Assembly (NCBI GenBank): GCA_003054665.1
Contig: QAYY01000016.1
Location: 115,000 to 178,999 of the forward strand
Direction: 5' to 3'
Origin: Opitutaceae bacterium EW11
Lineage (GTDB): Bacteria > Verrucomicrobiota > Verrucomicrobiia > Opitutales > Opitutaceae
Length of the DNA stretch: 64,000 bases
Position 1 is the first letter of the stretch. Each line of letters opens with the position of its first letter. The notes below the pieces were generated by a model. The model was given only the letters and a program-made list of their open reading frames with translations, was not told the origin of the DNA and did no database searches. Both the position numbers and the translations under genes were made by a program. Below, in pieces: positions 9,706 to 20,579 of this stretch.

Positions 9706-10314
9706 ATGACACTCACGCCTGAGCAGAAACAAGCGGTCTCCGACTGGGTCGCGGCCGGCGCCAATATCTCGGAGGTCCAGAAGAAGCTCCTGGAGCAGTT
9801 CAAGATCTCCATGACGTACATGGATGTCCGCTTCCTCGTGGATGACCTGAATCTGGCGTTGAAGGACCCGACTCCCAAGCCGGACGCCAACGACGTTTCA
9901 AAAGCGCCGCCCGCGCGAGCCGCGGGCGAAAAGCCAGCCGAGAAGAAAGGGTTTCTGGATCGGGCAAAAGAGAAGCTCGGCCTCGGCAAGGAAGAAGAGG
10001 ACGTCGGCGCAGGCGAACTCGACGAGGAGCTTCCGGGAGACGAACTCGCGGAAGACGCAGAAGCGTTTCCCGAAGGCGAAGCCCTCGGTGCGAGCAACGT
10101 CACGGTGGCGGTCGACAAAGTGACCCTCCACCCCGGCGCTCTCGCCAGCGGTTCAGTGACCTTCAGCGACGGCGTGACAGCAAAGTGGCTGGTCGACAAC
10201 TACGGCCGCCCCGGCTTCACCGAGGTCAGCAAGCCCGGCTACCGTCCCAGCCAAGCTGACGCCCAAGCCTTCATGCAGGAGCTTTCCCTCGCGCTTCAGA
10301 ATCGCGGGTACTGA
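9706..10314 (+). CDS. Conserved hypothetical protein with N-terminal helical domain and acidic linker
   Basis: I do not recognise a characterised family for this 202-residue soluble protein. Residues 1-50 form a compact helical segment (EQKQAVSDWVAAGANISEVQKKL then MTYMDVRFLVDDLNL) that looks like a small helix-turn-helix or protein-docking module. A Pro/Lys-rich and then strongly acidic linker (about 55-125) follows. The C-terminus (about 127-202) predicts beta strands with SGSVTFSDGVTAKWLVDNYGRPG and ends in a helix. There is no signal peptide or membrane segment. It follows dnaA with 140 bp between, and a heptad repeat array begins 10 nt after its stop. Confidence 0.7.
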   Translation: MTLTPEQKQAVSDWVAAGANISEVQKKLLEQFKISMTYMDVRFLVDDLNLALKDPTPKPDANDVSKAPPARAAGEKPAEKKGFLDRAKEKLGLGKEEEDVGAGELDEELPGDELAEDAEAFPEGEALGASNVTVAVDKVTLHPGALASGSVTFSDGVTAKWLVDNYGRPGFTEVSKPGYRPSQADAQAFMQELSLALQNRGY

Positions 10315-10324
10315 GCGCGGAAGA

Positions 10325-10387
10325 CAGAGGTCGGAGACCAGAGGACAGGGGTCGGAAGTTGGACCTCAGACGTCAGAGGTCTGACAG
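10325..10387 (+). repeat. Heptanucleotide tandem array, nine units, forward arm (second locus)
   Basis: Nine in-register 7-bp units follow the stop of the unknown gene: CAGAGGT, CGGAGAC, CAGAGGA, CAGGGGT, CGGAAGT, TGGACCT, CAGACGT, CAGAGGT and CTGACAG. The 17-mer at 10361-10377 matches the one at 5298-5314 of the rseP array at 16 of 17 positions. The two loci therefore share more than a consensus. Confidence 0.74.
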
Positions 10388-10438
10388 AGAGCGCCGGCCG
10401 CTGTCCGGCATTGAGAACGTTCGCCGGCCATCGGACGG

Positions 10439-12954
<2,516 letters not shown>

Positions 12955-12958
<4 letters not shown>

Positions 12959-13344
12959 GGCCGGAGCGAGTTGACGATGTCCCGCACGCGTTCGGGATGA
13001 GCCAGGCCTGAAATCTCGATTTCCATGCCGCTCTGTCCACTGGTCGAAAGCGAGAGCGTGCCGGTGCCGGTGAGCTTTTGCCAAAACGTCTTTGAAATCT
13101 CCACGTTGCGAACGTCCTCCGCCCGGATCTCGCTTTCCCGGGAGCTGAAGAGTCCCGTCCGGTAGAGCACACGATCGCCCTCGATGACCAACCGCGTGTT
13201 TCGCAGCAGCAGATGCCAGACAACCAGCGCGACGATTCCGATCACCACCGGACACAGGAGGCACCAAAGCAGAAACCACCCCGGGCTGGTGCGGGCCATC
13301 GACGGCGATTCGTCGAAATGTACCTCGGGCCGGTCAGTGGTCAT
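12955..13344 (-). CDS. Bacterial PH-domain membrane protein (bPH2-like)
   Basis: This 129-residue protein has a short hydrophilic N-terminus and two closely spaced membrane helices (GWFLLWCLLCPVVIGIVALVVWHLL). A domain of the YdbS/bPH2 type follows (NTRLVIEGDRVLYRTGLFSSRESEI then EDVRNVEISKTFWQKLTGTGTLSL). Such proteins sit in the inner membrane; their ligands are mostly unknown. The ATG at 13344 was chosen because the residues encoded further upstream look non-coding. It overlaps the VanZ-like gene by four bases, so the two are translationally coupled. Confidence 0.8.
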
Positions 13345-13469
13345 AGGGCGCAAACGAACAGGCAGGACGCCTTTCCGCAAGAAAACGTTGGATTCCGTCG
13401 GATCCCTCCTCCTTTCCGCTGGCGGGCTGCAAGACGCTCCCCGGCACACGGCCCCGCCGTGCGGCAAGG

Positions 13470-14231
13470 TCATGCCCGAGATGCGGGCTTTTCGAAAACG
13501 AGGACGTGGCTGACGAAGGGTGCGGGAACCGAGGCGTCCGGAAGCACGGCTACGAGGCGTACGCGGCCGCGTTCGAGCACCTCCGCGATCTTCGACAGGC
13601 GGCAGTAAAACGTTTCCATCCGCGGCGGCGGGCGGCGAAACACCGACGCGACCGCCCGATAAACGTGCGTGGCCGGCGATTCGTCCCGTCTCAACTTCTC
13701 CGCAGCCGCCGCGTTTCTCGTATCCAGAAAGGTGATCATCTGCAAATACGCGACGCCGCCGTCCGCGAGCAGGCCACAGAGGTCGCCAACGTAGGCCAGC
13801 GCGATTCGCTCCGGCACGTGCTGCAGGGAAATCAGGCTCAGGATCAGCGAATAGCGTTCGCGCGAAAACGCCGCGAGGTTGGGCCGCGGATTGTGGAGGA
13901 AGCGCACGTTCGACGGTACGGCGCGGATCTGGCCGGCCTTTTCGATCATCGCGCCGGAGACGTCCACGCCATCCACCGCCTGAAAGTGCGGCGCCAGCGC
14001 TCGCGTCAGCCGCCCCACCCCGCAGCCGAAGTCGAGCGCCCGCTGCGGCTCGGGGGGCACTCCGAGATCCTTCAGCCGCGCCAGAACCGCTTCGACGTCG
14101 GCGACGCCCGTGGCGAAAAACTCGTCCTCACTCCACTTCGAACCCGCCTTCTCGTCGCTCGTGAGAATCGCCCAGAGCGCGTCGGTCTCCGCCAAACGAT
14201 CCCAGGAGGAAATGAGGTGCCGGATCATCAT
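13470..14231 (-). CDS. Class I SAM-dependent methyltransferase
   Basis: This 253-residue protein has the SAM-binding motif I ALDFGCGVGRLTRAL at residues 65-79. An acidic motif II follows in AVDGVDVS, and YSLILSLISLQHVPE stands where motif III/IV is expected. The C-terminal third (RPPPRMETFYCRLSKIAEVL) is not distinctive. The substrate cannot be read from the sequence. It lies upstream of the PH/VanZ/ligA run on the same strand, separated by 125 bp, so co-transcription is possible but not shown. Confidence 0.85.
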   Translation of the reverse strand: MMIRHLISSWDRLAETDALWAILTSDEKAGSKWSEDEFFATGVADVEAVLARLKDLGVPPEPQRALDFGCGVGRLTRALAPHFQAVDGVDVSGAMIEKAGQIRAVPSNVRFLHNPRPNLAAFSRERYSLILSLISLQHVPERIALAYVGDLCGLLADGGVAYLQMITFLDTRNAAAAEKLRRDESPATHVYRAVASVFRRPPPRMETFYCRLSKIAEVLERGRVRLVAVLPDASVPAPFVSHVLVFEKPASRA

Positions 14232-14401
14232 CCATTTATCGCCGCTTGTCGTTCCCAGGGCGATACCGAAGTGGGCGCACTCGTCACGTGGAAATCGTGC
14301 GCCAAAAAGACCGCGGATTCTCGGAAGGGGTGCCGAGCCGAATGGGGTTAAGCTCTGGTTTGGCGCCCATCTCGTGCGTCGGTCGGCGCACTTGTCTCAC
14401 G

Positions 14402-14887
14402 ATGCCCGCACTCTCCGCGAAATTTCTTACCTCTCCCCTCCATCGGACAAACGCCCGCGAGGGCAACAATCAAGGCCCCCGATGTGCCGGCCCGTTTCCT
14501 GCATCCGCGGGCCGCCAGCCCCTCTGGACGCGCGACCACACCGCGACGGACAGCATTATCGAGGAAGCACAACAGTTCGTATTCGAGCATGCCTGCGACG
14601 GGATATCGGTGGATCAAGTAGCGGACCACGTGGGCATGTCCCGCAGTTATCTCGAAAAGAAGTACCGGGAGATCGTCGGGCGCTCTCCTCACGCCGAGAT
14701 TCGCCGCGTCCAGTTCGCGCGTATCCGCGAGTTGCTTCAGGAGACGGATTACCCGCTCAAGTGCATCGCCGCGATGACGGGATTCCGCTACATGGAACAC
14801 CTCTGCCTCGCGTTCAAACGCGCGATGGGCGAGACCCCGGGCGCCTACCGCCTGCGCTCGCGCTGGGCCGCCGCGCTCCACGCCTGA
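14402..14887 (+). CDS. AraC-type DNA-binding domain protein, probably a truncated XylR-like regulator
   Basis: About 100 C-terminal residues form two AraC-type helix-turn-helix motifs: DGISVDQVADHVGMSRSYLEKKYREIVGRSP, then DYPLKCIAAMTGFRYMEHLCLAFKRAMGETPGAYR. This resembles the DNA-binding end of the XylR-like sugar regulators of Verrucomicrobiota and Planctomycetota, which normally carry a LacI-type sugar-binding domain of roughly 270 residues. Here only about 55 unconvincing residues precede it, and no LacI-type sequence is readable upstream in any frame. The start is uncertain (14402 or 14246). It is either a stand-alone regulator or a remnant. Confidence 0.6.
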   Translation: MPALSAKFLTSPLHRTNAREGNNQGPRCAGPFPASAGRQPLWTRDHTATDSIIEEAQQFVFEHACDGISVDQVADHVGMSRSYLEKKYREIVGRSPHAEIRRVQFARIRELLQETDYPLKCIAAMTGFRYMEHLCLAFKRAMGETPGAYRLRSRWAAALHA

Positions 14888-14966
14888 ATAGGCGTCGCGC
14901 TCCACCGAATCGTTGAGCCGCCTTCGCGGCCGGAGTCGCTCCGCGCAAGCCTCTCCGGTGGGATGT

Positions 14967-14998
14967 CGGCGCAGACCGTGCAACACGGCTCTGCGCCG
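14967..14998. terminator. Strong hairpin between convergent genes
   Basis: A 14-bp stem interrupted by a single bulged C (14967-14980 with 14984-14998, loop CAA) lies between the AraC-type gene and the PEP-CTERM gene, which converge here. There is no T-tract on either side, so it may act as a bidirectional stop or stabilise RNA ends. Confidence 0.45.
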
Positions 14999-15022
14999 TC
15001 CCCAATCAACGAGAGTTCGGAA

Positions 15023-16177
15023 TCAGGACGTGCCGGATGCGGGTTTCGCACCGCGACGCCGGGCGTACCAAGTCCCGGCACAGAGGAGCAGCAAAGCCGC
15101 ACCCGCCGTCGTGGTTCCGGGCTCAGGCACGGGCACCGCGGTCAGTCGTCCAAAGAGACCGTGCGTTTCGTCGTCGAGACCCGCGGCGAAAAACAGATCG
15201 TCGGAAGGGCCGGCCGCGCCGTTGTTGCCGAAGCCGATGCCCCAGAGACCGTCGATCGCGAGCGGGTCTCCGTTCCAGCCGCGCAGCGAGTCGACGAAGT
15301 TGCCGGAGGTGTCGAAGACGTTGAGCAATCCGTCGCCGAAATTGCCGACGATCAGGTTCCCACCGAAGTCTCCGAAGCCGGCCGGCGCCATCGCGACGCC
15401 CCACGGCGCGTTGAGCGGGCCGTTCGAGGCGAAACGCCGGACGAAATCGCCGTTCAACGTGAACACGCTCACGAAGCCGAGCCCGGCGCCGGCGACGTCG
15501 TCCTCCGCGTTCGCGTCCTGCTGTGCGTAGGTCACGTACAGCTGATTCCCGATGTTCTGCACGTTGAACACGCCGTAGCCCGAGGGCAGCGTCGGATCCA
15601 TGAAGTTGCCCGTGAGCGACGACATCCCGGAGCTGGAGAAGGCGTCGATCCGGTTGTTATGGAAGTCCGCGGCGTAGAGGTACGTATCCGCTCCGACCGT
15701 ACCGATGGCGACGCCCTTGTAGATCGCGCCGACGTCGGAGCGGTTGAACAGAGTCTCCGCGGTGGATCCGAGCGAACCGCGCCACCCGCTGATCAGGCCG
15801 TCCTCGCTCGCGAAGATGAAGCGGTCGGCGTTGAAGCCGCTGCCCCCGTTGAAGACCTGCCCGGTGGGAGCCGCCATGCCGCCCGACGGATTGGGGATCG
15901 AAACGACCAGGGGAACCGGAGTGCCCGTGTTGCCGTTGTAGAGCGTCGACGTGCCGGTCGCGCCGTTCGAGACCCACCACGGGCCCGTGGGATTGCGGGA
16001 AATGCCCCACGGATTCACGAGGTTGGGGTCGGTCACGGCGGCGCGGCCGGCGATATCCGAGACGAGATCCGTCTCCTGAAAAACGAAGCCTGCGTGCAGA
16101 TCCGTGGAAACGAGACAAAGCGCAAGCAGCGGAAGGGCTGGCGCGAGGAATGGAATACCCTGACGGTGATGCTTCAT
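15023..16177 (-). CDS. TIGR03118-type beta-propeller protein with PEP-CTERM anchor
   Basis: This 384-residue exported protein has a signal peptide (residues about 1-28) and a repeat-rich body. Recurrent motifs such as NPWGISRNPTGPWWVSNGATGTS, NAPWGVAMAP and DGLWGIGFGNNGAAG are typical of the TIGR03118 propeller-like family. The C-terminus VPVPEPGTTTAGAALLLLCAGTWYARRRG is a PEP-CTERM signal: a PEP motif, a membrane helix and an Arg cluster. Exosortase would process it, but no exosortase is in the window. The ATG at 16177 has a good GGAGG ribosome site, an exception in this window. An 18-bp palindrome lies about 75 bp upstream. Confidence 0.87.
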   Translation of the reverse strand: MKHHRQGIPFLAPALPLLALCLVSTDLHAGFVFQETDLVSDIAGRAAVTDPNLVNPWGISRNPTGPWWVSNGATGTSTLYNGNTGTPVPLVVSIPNPSGGMAAPTGQVFNGGSGFNADRFIFASEDGLISGWRGSLGSTAETLFNRSDVGAIYKGVAIGTVGADTYLYAADFHNNRIDAFSSSGMSSLTGNFMDPTLPSGYGVFNVQNIGNQLYVTYAQQDANAEDDVAGAGLGFVSVFTLNGDFVRRFASNGPLNAPWGVAMAPAGFGDFGGNLIVGNFGDGLLNVFDTSGNFVDSLRGWNGDPLAIDGLWGIGFGNNGAAGPSDDLFFAAGLDDETHGLFGRLTAVPVPEPGTTTAGAALLLLCAGTWYARRRGAKPASGTS

Positions 16178-16250
16178 GGTTATCCTCCAGAACGAGGGGT
16201 TGTGGACGGCGCCACCTTCCCCCGCTTTTCCCTCGGCGAAAGTGGAGTTC

Positions 16251-16268
16251 GGTAACAACGCTGTTACC
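16251..16268. promoter_or_regulatory. Palindromic operator candidate GGTAACA-N4-TGTTACC
   Basis: Two perfect 7-bp half sites are separated by four bases. The site lies between the stop of the porin-like gene and the start of the PEP-CTERM gene, about 75 bp upstream of the latter. Its size and symmetry fit a dimeric regulator of the LacI or GntR type; no such full-length regulator is in the window. It could instead be a small terminator hairpin for the porin-like gene. Confidence 0.45.
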
Positions 16269-16292
16269 TGACTACCGCCGCTCGCGGCCCGC

Positions 16293-17540
16293 TCAGAATC
16301 GGAGCGTCAGCTGCGCCGCTCCGAGGTGGTTCCAGGTCTGCGTGCTCTGCTCCTCGTGCTGGAGGCTATATTGCAGCTTCAGCTGCAGGTGCGCCGACAG
16401 TCTCCAGGTCGGCGCAAAATCGATTCTCGAGGTGTCGTGGCCCCAGCTCAGGCTCTCGCCCGCGCCGTCCGTGGCGTGCCCGTAGCGGAGCTCCCCCCAA
16501 CGAAGCGCGAGGGTCAACTGCGGGGCCACGCGGTAGCTCGCTTCCAGATAGTAGCTCAACGCGTCCAGGTCGCCGGCGCCGGGCACTTCGAAACGCGTGG
16601 CGTAAGCCTCGGCGGAAACCTGCAGGTGGTGGTGCGCGAAGGCGAGATCGTAGCCGACCACGTATTGGCGATACGACGACAACGACCGCGCTTCGCGCGC
16701 CAGCGCGATCGCGTCCGGCTTCAGGTAAACGCCGTCGCTGAACGACAGTCCCATCGACCACATGACGTTCGGGCTGTATCCAATCCGCCCGCTCACCGTG
16801 GGATTCTTCCAGAGCGCGTCCGAAGGGTCCCACGTCTCCGGCCGGGACGACAACGAGGCGTTTTTCATCTCCAGGTCGACCGACCACCGCTCGAACCGGC
16901 CCAGCAGCGCCACGCCGGTCGCGTAGCTGGGTCCCCAGACGATCGGGATCTGCCTTTCCATGTCTTCGTACGTGGGGCGGGACGGCGGGAAATGCGCCCA
17001 GTGTCGAAGCACATCGAGCGATTCCGCGGGCACGCCGTCCCACATCGGGGTCAGCGTGTTGTAGGGCACGGGCGCGGTGATGAACGGGTCCTCCCAGGAG
17101 CGGTGGTGCTTCACCCAGTTTCCGACCACCGTGGCGAACTTGCCCACCTGCACGGACCAGCTGCGGTCCGGCACGATCGCAAAACGCGCCGCGTATTCGT
17201 CCGCCCGCACCCGCAGTCCGTCGCTCGACGGATCGAAGCCGCGGTCGCCGCGCACCTGGACAAACACATACGCCCGCTCGCCGGCAGTCGCGTCGAGAAA
17301 GAGGCTCAGTCGCGGATTCAACAGGGTGCGCCGCTCCGTGTAGAGCAGCCCCTGCGCCGGCTGTTGGAGCGCGTACGCCTCCAGGTCGAGCGTTCCGCTC
17401 AGCCGGGCCGCGTACTGCCCGTCGTCGGAGCTGAGCCGCAGCGCGTCGCCCGCCCGATCGAGGGCGTCGTCGAGACCTTCGCCGTAAACAAAGCCCGCGA
17501 GCCCGCAGAACAATCCCAGCAGGAGGCAAAGCTTCGTCAT
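16293..17540 (-). CDS. Porin-like outer-membrane beta-barrel protein
   Basis: This 415-residue protein begins with a signal peptide (MTKLCLLLGLFCGLAGFVYG). Alternating amphipathic strands run to a C-terminal aromatic residue (LTLRF), the usual outer-membrane insertion signal. The segment WSVQVGKFATVVGNWVKHHRSWEDPF is reminiscent of phosphate- or maltoporin-like barrels, but I cannot name a family or substrate. Its ATG overlaps the histidine kinase stop as ATGA, so it is the last gene of a coupled set with that kinase and the cupredoxin-like gene. A much longer frame upstream only shadows the kinase gene. Confidence 0.75.
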   Translation of the reverse strand: MTKLCLLLGLFCGLAGFVYGEGLDDALDRAGDALRLSSDDGQYAARLSGTLDLEAYALQQPAQGLLYTERRTLLNPRLSLFLDATAGERAYVFVQVRGDRGFDPSSDGLRVRADEYAARFAIVPDRSWSVQVGKFATVVGNWVKHHRSWEDPFITAPVPYNTLTPMWDGVPAESLDVLRHWAHFPPSRPTYEDMERQIPIVWGPSYATGVALLGRFERWSVDLEMKNASLSSRPETWDPSDALWKNPTVSGRIGYSPNVMWSMGLSFSDGVYLKPDAIALAREARSLSSYRQYVVGYDLAFAHHHLQVSAEAYATRFEVPGAGDLDALSYYLEASYRVAPQLTLALRWGELRYGHATDGAGESLSWGHDTSRIDFAPTWRLSAHLQLKLQYSLQHEEQSTQTWNHLGAAQLTLRF

Positions 17541-19315
17541 GGCGCGGCGCCCGCGGCGTTGGCGGATTGTGGCGGATCGGCCTTCTGAAGGCGCAGTTCG
17601 AATTCGGTCCAGTCGTCGGCCGAACGTATCAATCGCAGCTCGCCGCCGTGCACCCGGGCCAGTTCGCGAGCGAGGTTCAGCCCCAGTCCGTGTCCCGGGA
17701 CGTTTTCGCCCATCGCTCCGCGGTGAAAGCGGTCGAAGATGTGCTCTTGCGCGGCCGCCGGAATCGGCGCGCCCGTGTTTCCGATCGTGACCACGACGTC
17801 CGCTCCGTCGGTGTGCGCCTCGACGCGAATCCGTCCGCCGCGCCGATTGTACTTTCGCGCGTTTTCCAGGAGGTTCTGCAGGACGATGCCGGTGTAGCGC
17901 TTCGCACCGGAGACATACAGGCCGCGAGGGATTTCGGTGGCGACGGTGAGTTCGAACGGGTCGGGCAACGCGCCCAAATCGTCGAGCCACCCTTCGATCA
18001 GGCGGTGCAGCTCGAGCGGCGTGCGTTCCAGCTGAAGCCGGCCGGCGTCCATCATCGAGAGGAGGAGCAGGTCGTCGACCACGCCGGCGAGGCGATAGGT
18101 CTGGTGAACGAGCGCGGAGATTTCCTCCGAGTGTTTCTCCCCCACTCCGGGTCGCGCGAGCAGCTCCTCGAGCCCCAGCCGCAACACGGTGACCGGCGTC
18201 TTGAGTTGGTGCGACGCGTCCGAGGAAAACCGCGCCGCGCGCTGAAGCTCGCGATGGCTCACCTCGAGCGCCGCCTCGGCGCGCTCGCGCTCGGCGCGGT
18301 CCAGGTCCGAATCGTGGGCGAGTTTCTCGACCGGCGCCGCGAGCCGGCCGGCGATGAGGTGGCTGAACGCCAGTCCGAGCGCGAGCACGAGCGCCGCCAC
18401 GCCGACAACCTGCCAAAGGAGCAGCCGTTGCGCGGCTTCGAGCTCCGTCAGCGGATAAACGCCGACCTGGTACGCCGGCGGGTACAGCGACCCGGGATTG
18501 ATCTGGCGGTGAAACACCAGGCGCCGCACGCCTGCCAGCTGGCTCTCCAGCGCCACCTCGTCCGGTCCGCTCCGTGCGACCGACGCCGAGATTTCCTTTT
18601 CGAGCGCGCTTCGGGTCTCCTCGTCCACTCCGGAGATCTGCAGGTGGCCCGCCGCCCAGACCCCGCCGAACACACCCGGGGCGCGCGAGGACGGACCGGC
18701 GTCGAGCGGCGCGAAACCGAGGACAAGCGCGGAAATCGTCTCGCCCGTTTCGGTCGAGACGATCGGCGTCGCGACAATTTCGCGCAGCGGATCGACGCCG
18801 CCCGGGGAAGCACGCAGGACATAGCCGAGTTGTTGCGCCTTCGGCAGGGCCGAGAGCGACAGCGCCGATTCCTCTGCGGGGGCCAGCCTGCCGGCGGTAT
18901 CGTGCGACCCGGGGCGGATCACTCCGCCTTTCCGGTCGAGAAAGCGGTAGAAATCCGCGCGCACCGCGGCGCCGCCGTCTTCGCCCGGGCCGCGGAGTTC
19001 GCGCAATTCGTCGCGAGCACTCGGATACAGGAGGTCGAGCGCATCGTCCTCCAGCGCCGCGTGTATCCGGGATTTCTGGACCAGCGCCTTGCAGAGGCCG
19101 AGCAAGGTGGCATGCCGCGCCTCCTGCACGTGCTGGAGCGCGGCGAACTCCGATTGGAACTCGCGCTCCAGGCTCTCCTGCGCGGAGGAGGCGGCGTTGC
19201 GCTGCGTGATGCCGAGGACAAGCGCCGTCGCGCCCGCGACGGTCAGCATCATCACCAGCTGGAGCCGCGTGCGAAAGCGGGCGACGCGGTCGTCGGCCGG
19301 TGCAGGCGTCGTCAC
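17537..19315 (-). CDS. Sensor histidine kinase with a large extracytoplasmic sensor domain
   Basis: This 592-residue inner-membrane kinase has an N-terminal helix (LVMMLTVAGATALVLGI) and a periplasmic region of about 270 residues. A second helix (LLLWQVVGVAALVLALGLAFSHLIAG) and a HAMP-like linker follow. The H-box SSDASHQLKTPVTVLR, N-box LQNLLENARKYN and G-box GHGLGLNLAREL are all present. I chose GTG 19315, which overlaps the upstream stop as GTGA; the frame upstream of this overlaps the cupredoxin-like gene. The regulator two genes upstream (20580-21293) is the likely partner. The signal is unknown, but the upstream neighbour suggests copper or redox. Confidence 0.9.
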   Translation of the reverse strand: MTTPAPADDRVARFRTRLQLVMMLTVAGATALVLGITQRNAASSAQESLEREFQSEFAALQHVQEARHATLLGLCKALVQKSRIHAALEDDALDLLYPSARDELRELRGPGEDGGAAVRADFYRFLDRKGGVIRPGSHDTAGRLAPAEESALSLSALPKAQQLGYVLRASPGGVDPLREIVATPIVSTETGETISALVLGFAPLDAGPSSRAPGVFGGVWAAGHLQISGVDEETRSALEKEISASVARSGPDEVALESQLAGVRRLVFHRQINPGSLYPPAYQVGVYPLTELEAAQRLLLWQVVGVAALVLALGLAFSHLIAGRLAAPVEKLAHDSDLDRAERERAEAALEVSHRELQRAARFSSDASHQLKTPVTVLRLGLEELLARPGVGEKHSEEISALVHQTYRLAGVVDDLLLLSMMDAGRLQLERTPLELHRLIEGWLDDLGALPDPFELTVATEIPRGLYVSGAKRYTGIVLQNLLENARKYNRRGGRIRVEAHTDGADVVVTIGNTGAPIPAAAQEHIFDRFHRGAMGENVPGHGLGLNLARELARVHGGELRLIRSADDWTEFELRLQKADPPQSANAAGAAP

Positions 19316-19944
19316 GGGAAGTCCGCGCGCACCGTCGCTCCGTCCGGAATCTCCACCGGAAGCTCTCGGGTTGTCTGGCTGTTGAGCCACGCCTTCAGCA
19401 GGTATTTTCCGGGCGGCACTCCCGTCAGACGGAAGTCGCCCGACGGATCCGTCAGGACGAAATGGGGAGTATCGAGAACGAGGATGATCGCCCGCATGTG
19501 CTCGTGGATGTCGCAGCGCAGCGTCACGAGCCCAGGCGTGTCGAAAACCTCGGAGGGTATGGGCCGCTCGTCCGAGCGGTAGCGGCCGAGATCGAAACGT
19601 TTTGGCCGCGAATAGGAGAAGATGTTGTGGTAGGTCGAGTCCTCGTTGGGAAACTCAACCCGCGTCCCCGCCTGGACCGGCAGCACGGACGGAGCAAACG
19701 CCAGGTCCTTCTGGACGATTCGTCGGACGGGAAGCTCCGCGGGTTTTGGGAACCGGCCCTCGAGATAGACGATGGCCAGCGGCGGTTCGGTCGAGACCAC
19801 GCCGCCCTTCACCACCACCTCGTAACGCTGGTTCACCACCGTCGGGGTGCGGGGCTTCGGCAGGGTGACGTGTCCCTCGAGGACGGAATCTGCCCGCAGC
19901 GATACGAGGCAAAGAAGGGAGGCGATGGCGATTCGACAAATCAT
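19312..19944 (-). CDS. Exported cupredoxin-like protein with C-terminal carboxypeptidase-regulatory-like domain
   Basis: This 210-residue protein has a signal peptide (about residues 1-19). The middle carries a type 1 copper pattern: a His in TYHNIFS, then Cys, His and Met in LRCDIHEHM, with the PGLVTLRC strand before the Cys. The C-terminus (DPSGDFRLTGVPPGKYLLKAW) resembles the beta-sandwich of carboxypeptidase-regulatory-like domains. It probably binds copper in the periplasm as an electron carrier or sensor. The ATG at 19944 was chosen at the signal peptide. It is coupled to the histidine kinase by a GTGA overlap. The two-residue spacing between Cys and the first His is shorter than in plastocyanin. 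Confidence 0.78.
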   Translation of the reverse strand: MICRIAIASLLCLVSLRADSVLEGHVTLPKPRTPTVVNQRYEVVVKGGVVSTEPPLAIVYLEGRFPKPAELPVRRIVQKDLAFAPSVLPVQAGTRVEFPNEDSTYHNIFSYSRPKRFDLGRYRSDERPIPSEVFDTPGLVTLRCDIHEHMRAIILVLDTPHFVLTDPSGDFRLTGVPPGKYLLKAWLNSQTTRELPVEIPDGATVRADFP

Positions 19945-20020
19945 TCGGGGTAGAAGCGGAAATCCGGTTCGGAAACCTCGGGCATAACGCCAGCCGCCCG
20001 ATCGCGGTCGAGTCAACGCG

Positions 20021-20536
20021 TCAGGCCTTCGCGCATTTTTTCACTGTTTCCCAGGTGCGGGTGGTCAGATCGCTGCCGAAGTTTCGCTCGATGAGCTGCA
20101 TGAAAACGGGCCCGAGACCGTTCGGCACATAGGCGCTGAATACATGGCGATCGTCGGACGCCAGAATCCGCGCACCGTCTTTCTCGATCGGCAGTTTCTG
20201 CTTCGGCGCCGGCAGCTTGCGGGCGAAGGTCACCACCGGCTTCGCATCCGGCGGCAGTTCGAAACGCGCAAAGGGATTCGTCTCGATCATCTCCTCCAAC
20301 TCGTCCCTGGAACGGACGATGGTGTGGAAGGTGCGGCCGAGCTGTTTCGAAAGCGCCGCCTCCACCTGCCGTTCGACCGCGCCGGCAGTCCGGCTGGAGC
20401 TGTCGAACGCGGCGTTTCCGCTCGAGAGCAGGGTTTTCACCTTGCCGAAGCCCGCGAGTTCGAGGGCGCGCTTCAGTTCGGGCATCTTCAGGTTCATCGG
20501 GCTCACGCCACGAAGGAGGGCAACGTATCTCGGCAT
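20021..20536 (-). CDS. DUF1697 family protein
   Basis: This 171-residue soluble protein belongs to DUF1697: it opens with YVALLRGVSPMNLKMPELKRALELAGF, followed by VKTLLSSGNAAFDS. A central TIVRSRDELEEMIETNPF and a C-terminal ERNFGSDLTTRTWETVKK complete the family pattern. The function is unknown. It lies between the response regulator and the cupredoxin-like gene on the same strand, with gaps of 43 and 76 bp, so it may simply be carried in that transcription unit. Confidence 0.9.
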   Translation of the reverse strand: MPRYVALLRGVSPMNLKMPELKRALELAGFGKVKTLLSSGNAAFDSSSRTAGAVERQVEAALSKQLGRTFHTIVRSRDELEEMIETNPFARFELPPDAKPVVTFARKLPAPKQKLPIEKDGARILASDDRHVFSAYVPNGLGPVFMQLIERNFGSDLTTRTWETVKKCAKA

Positions 20537-20579
20537 GGTCGAGCGGCGGTTTGCGGGTACCGGTGGAAACTTCGCGCCG

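Noticed and set aside
12959..13279. Longer start for the VanZ-like gene
   Set aside because: The additional residues overlap the PH-domain gene and have no membrane or VanZ character; ATG 12958 overlaps the upstream stop.
13345..13469. Additional small gene between the methyltransferase and PH-domain genes
   Set aside because: Frames here extend the PH gene upstream but carry no recognisable sequence and lack a start with supporting context.
17541..18416. N-terminal extension of the porin-like gene to a 707-codon frame
   Set aside because: The extension lies inside the histidine kinase gene in another frame and is Arg-rich noise; a signal peptide and ATGA overlap support the start at 17540.
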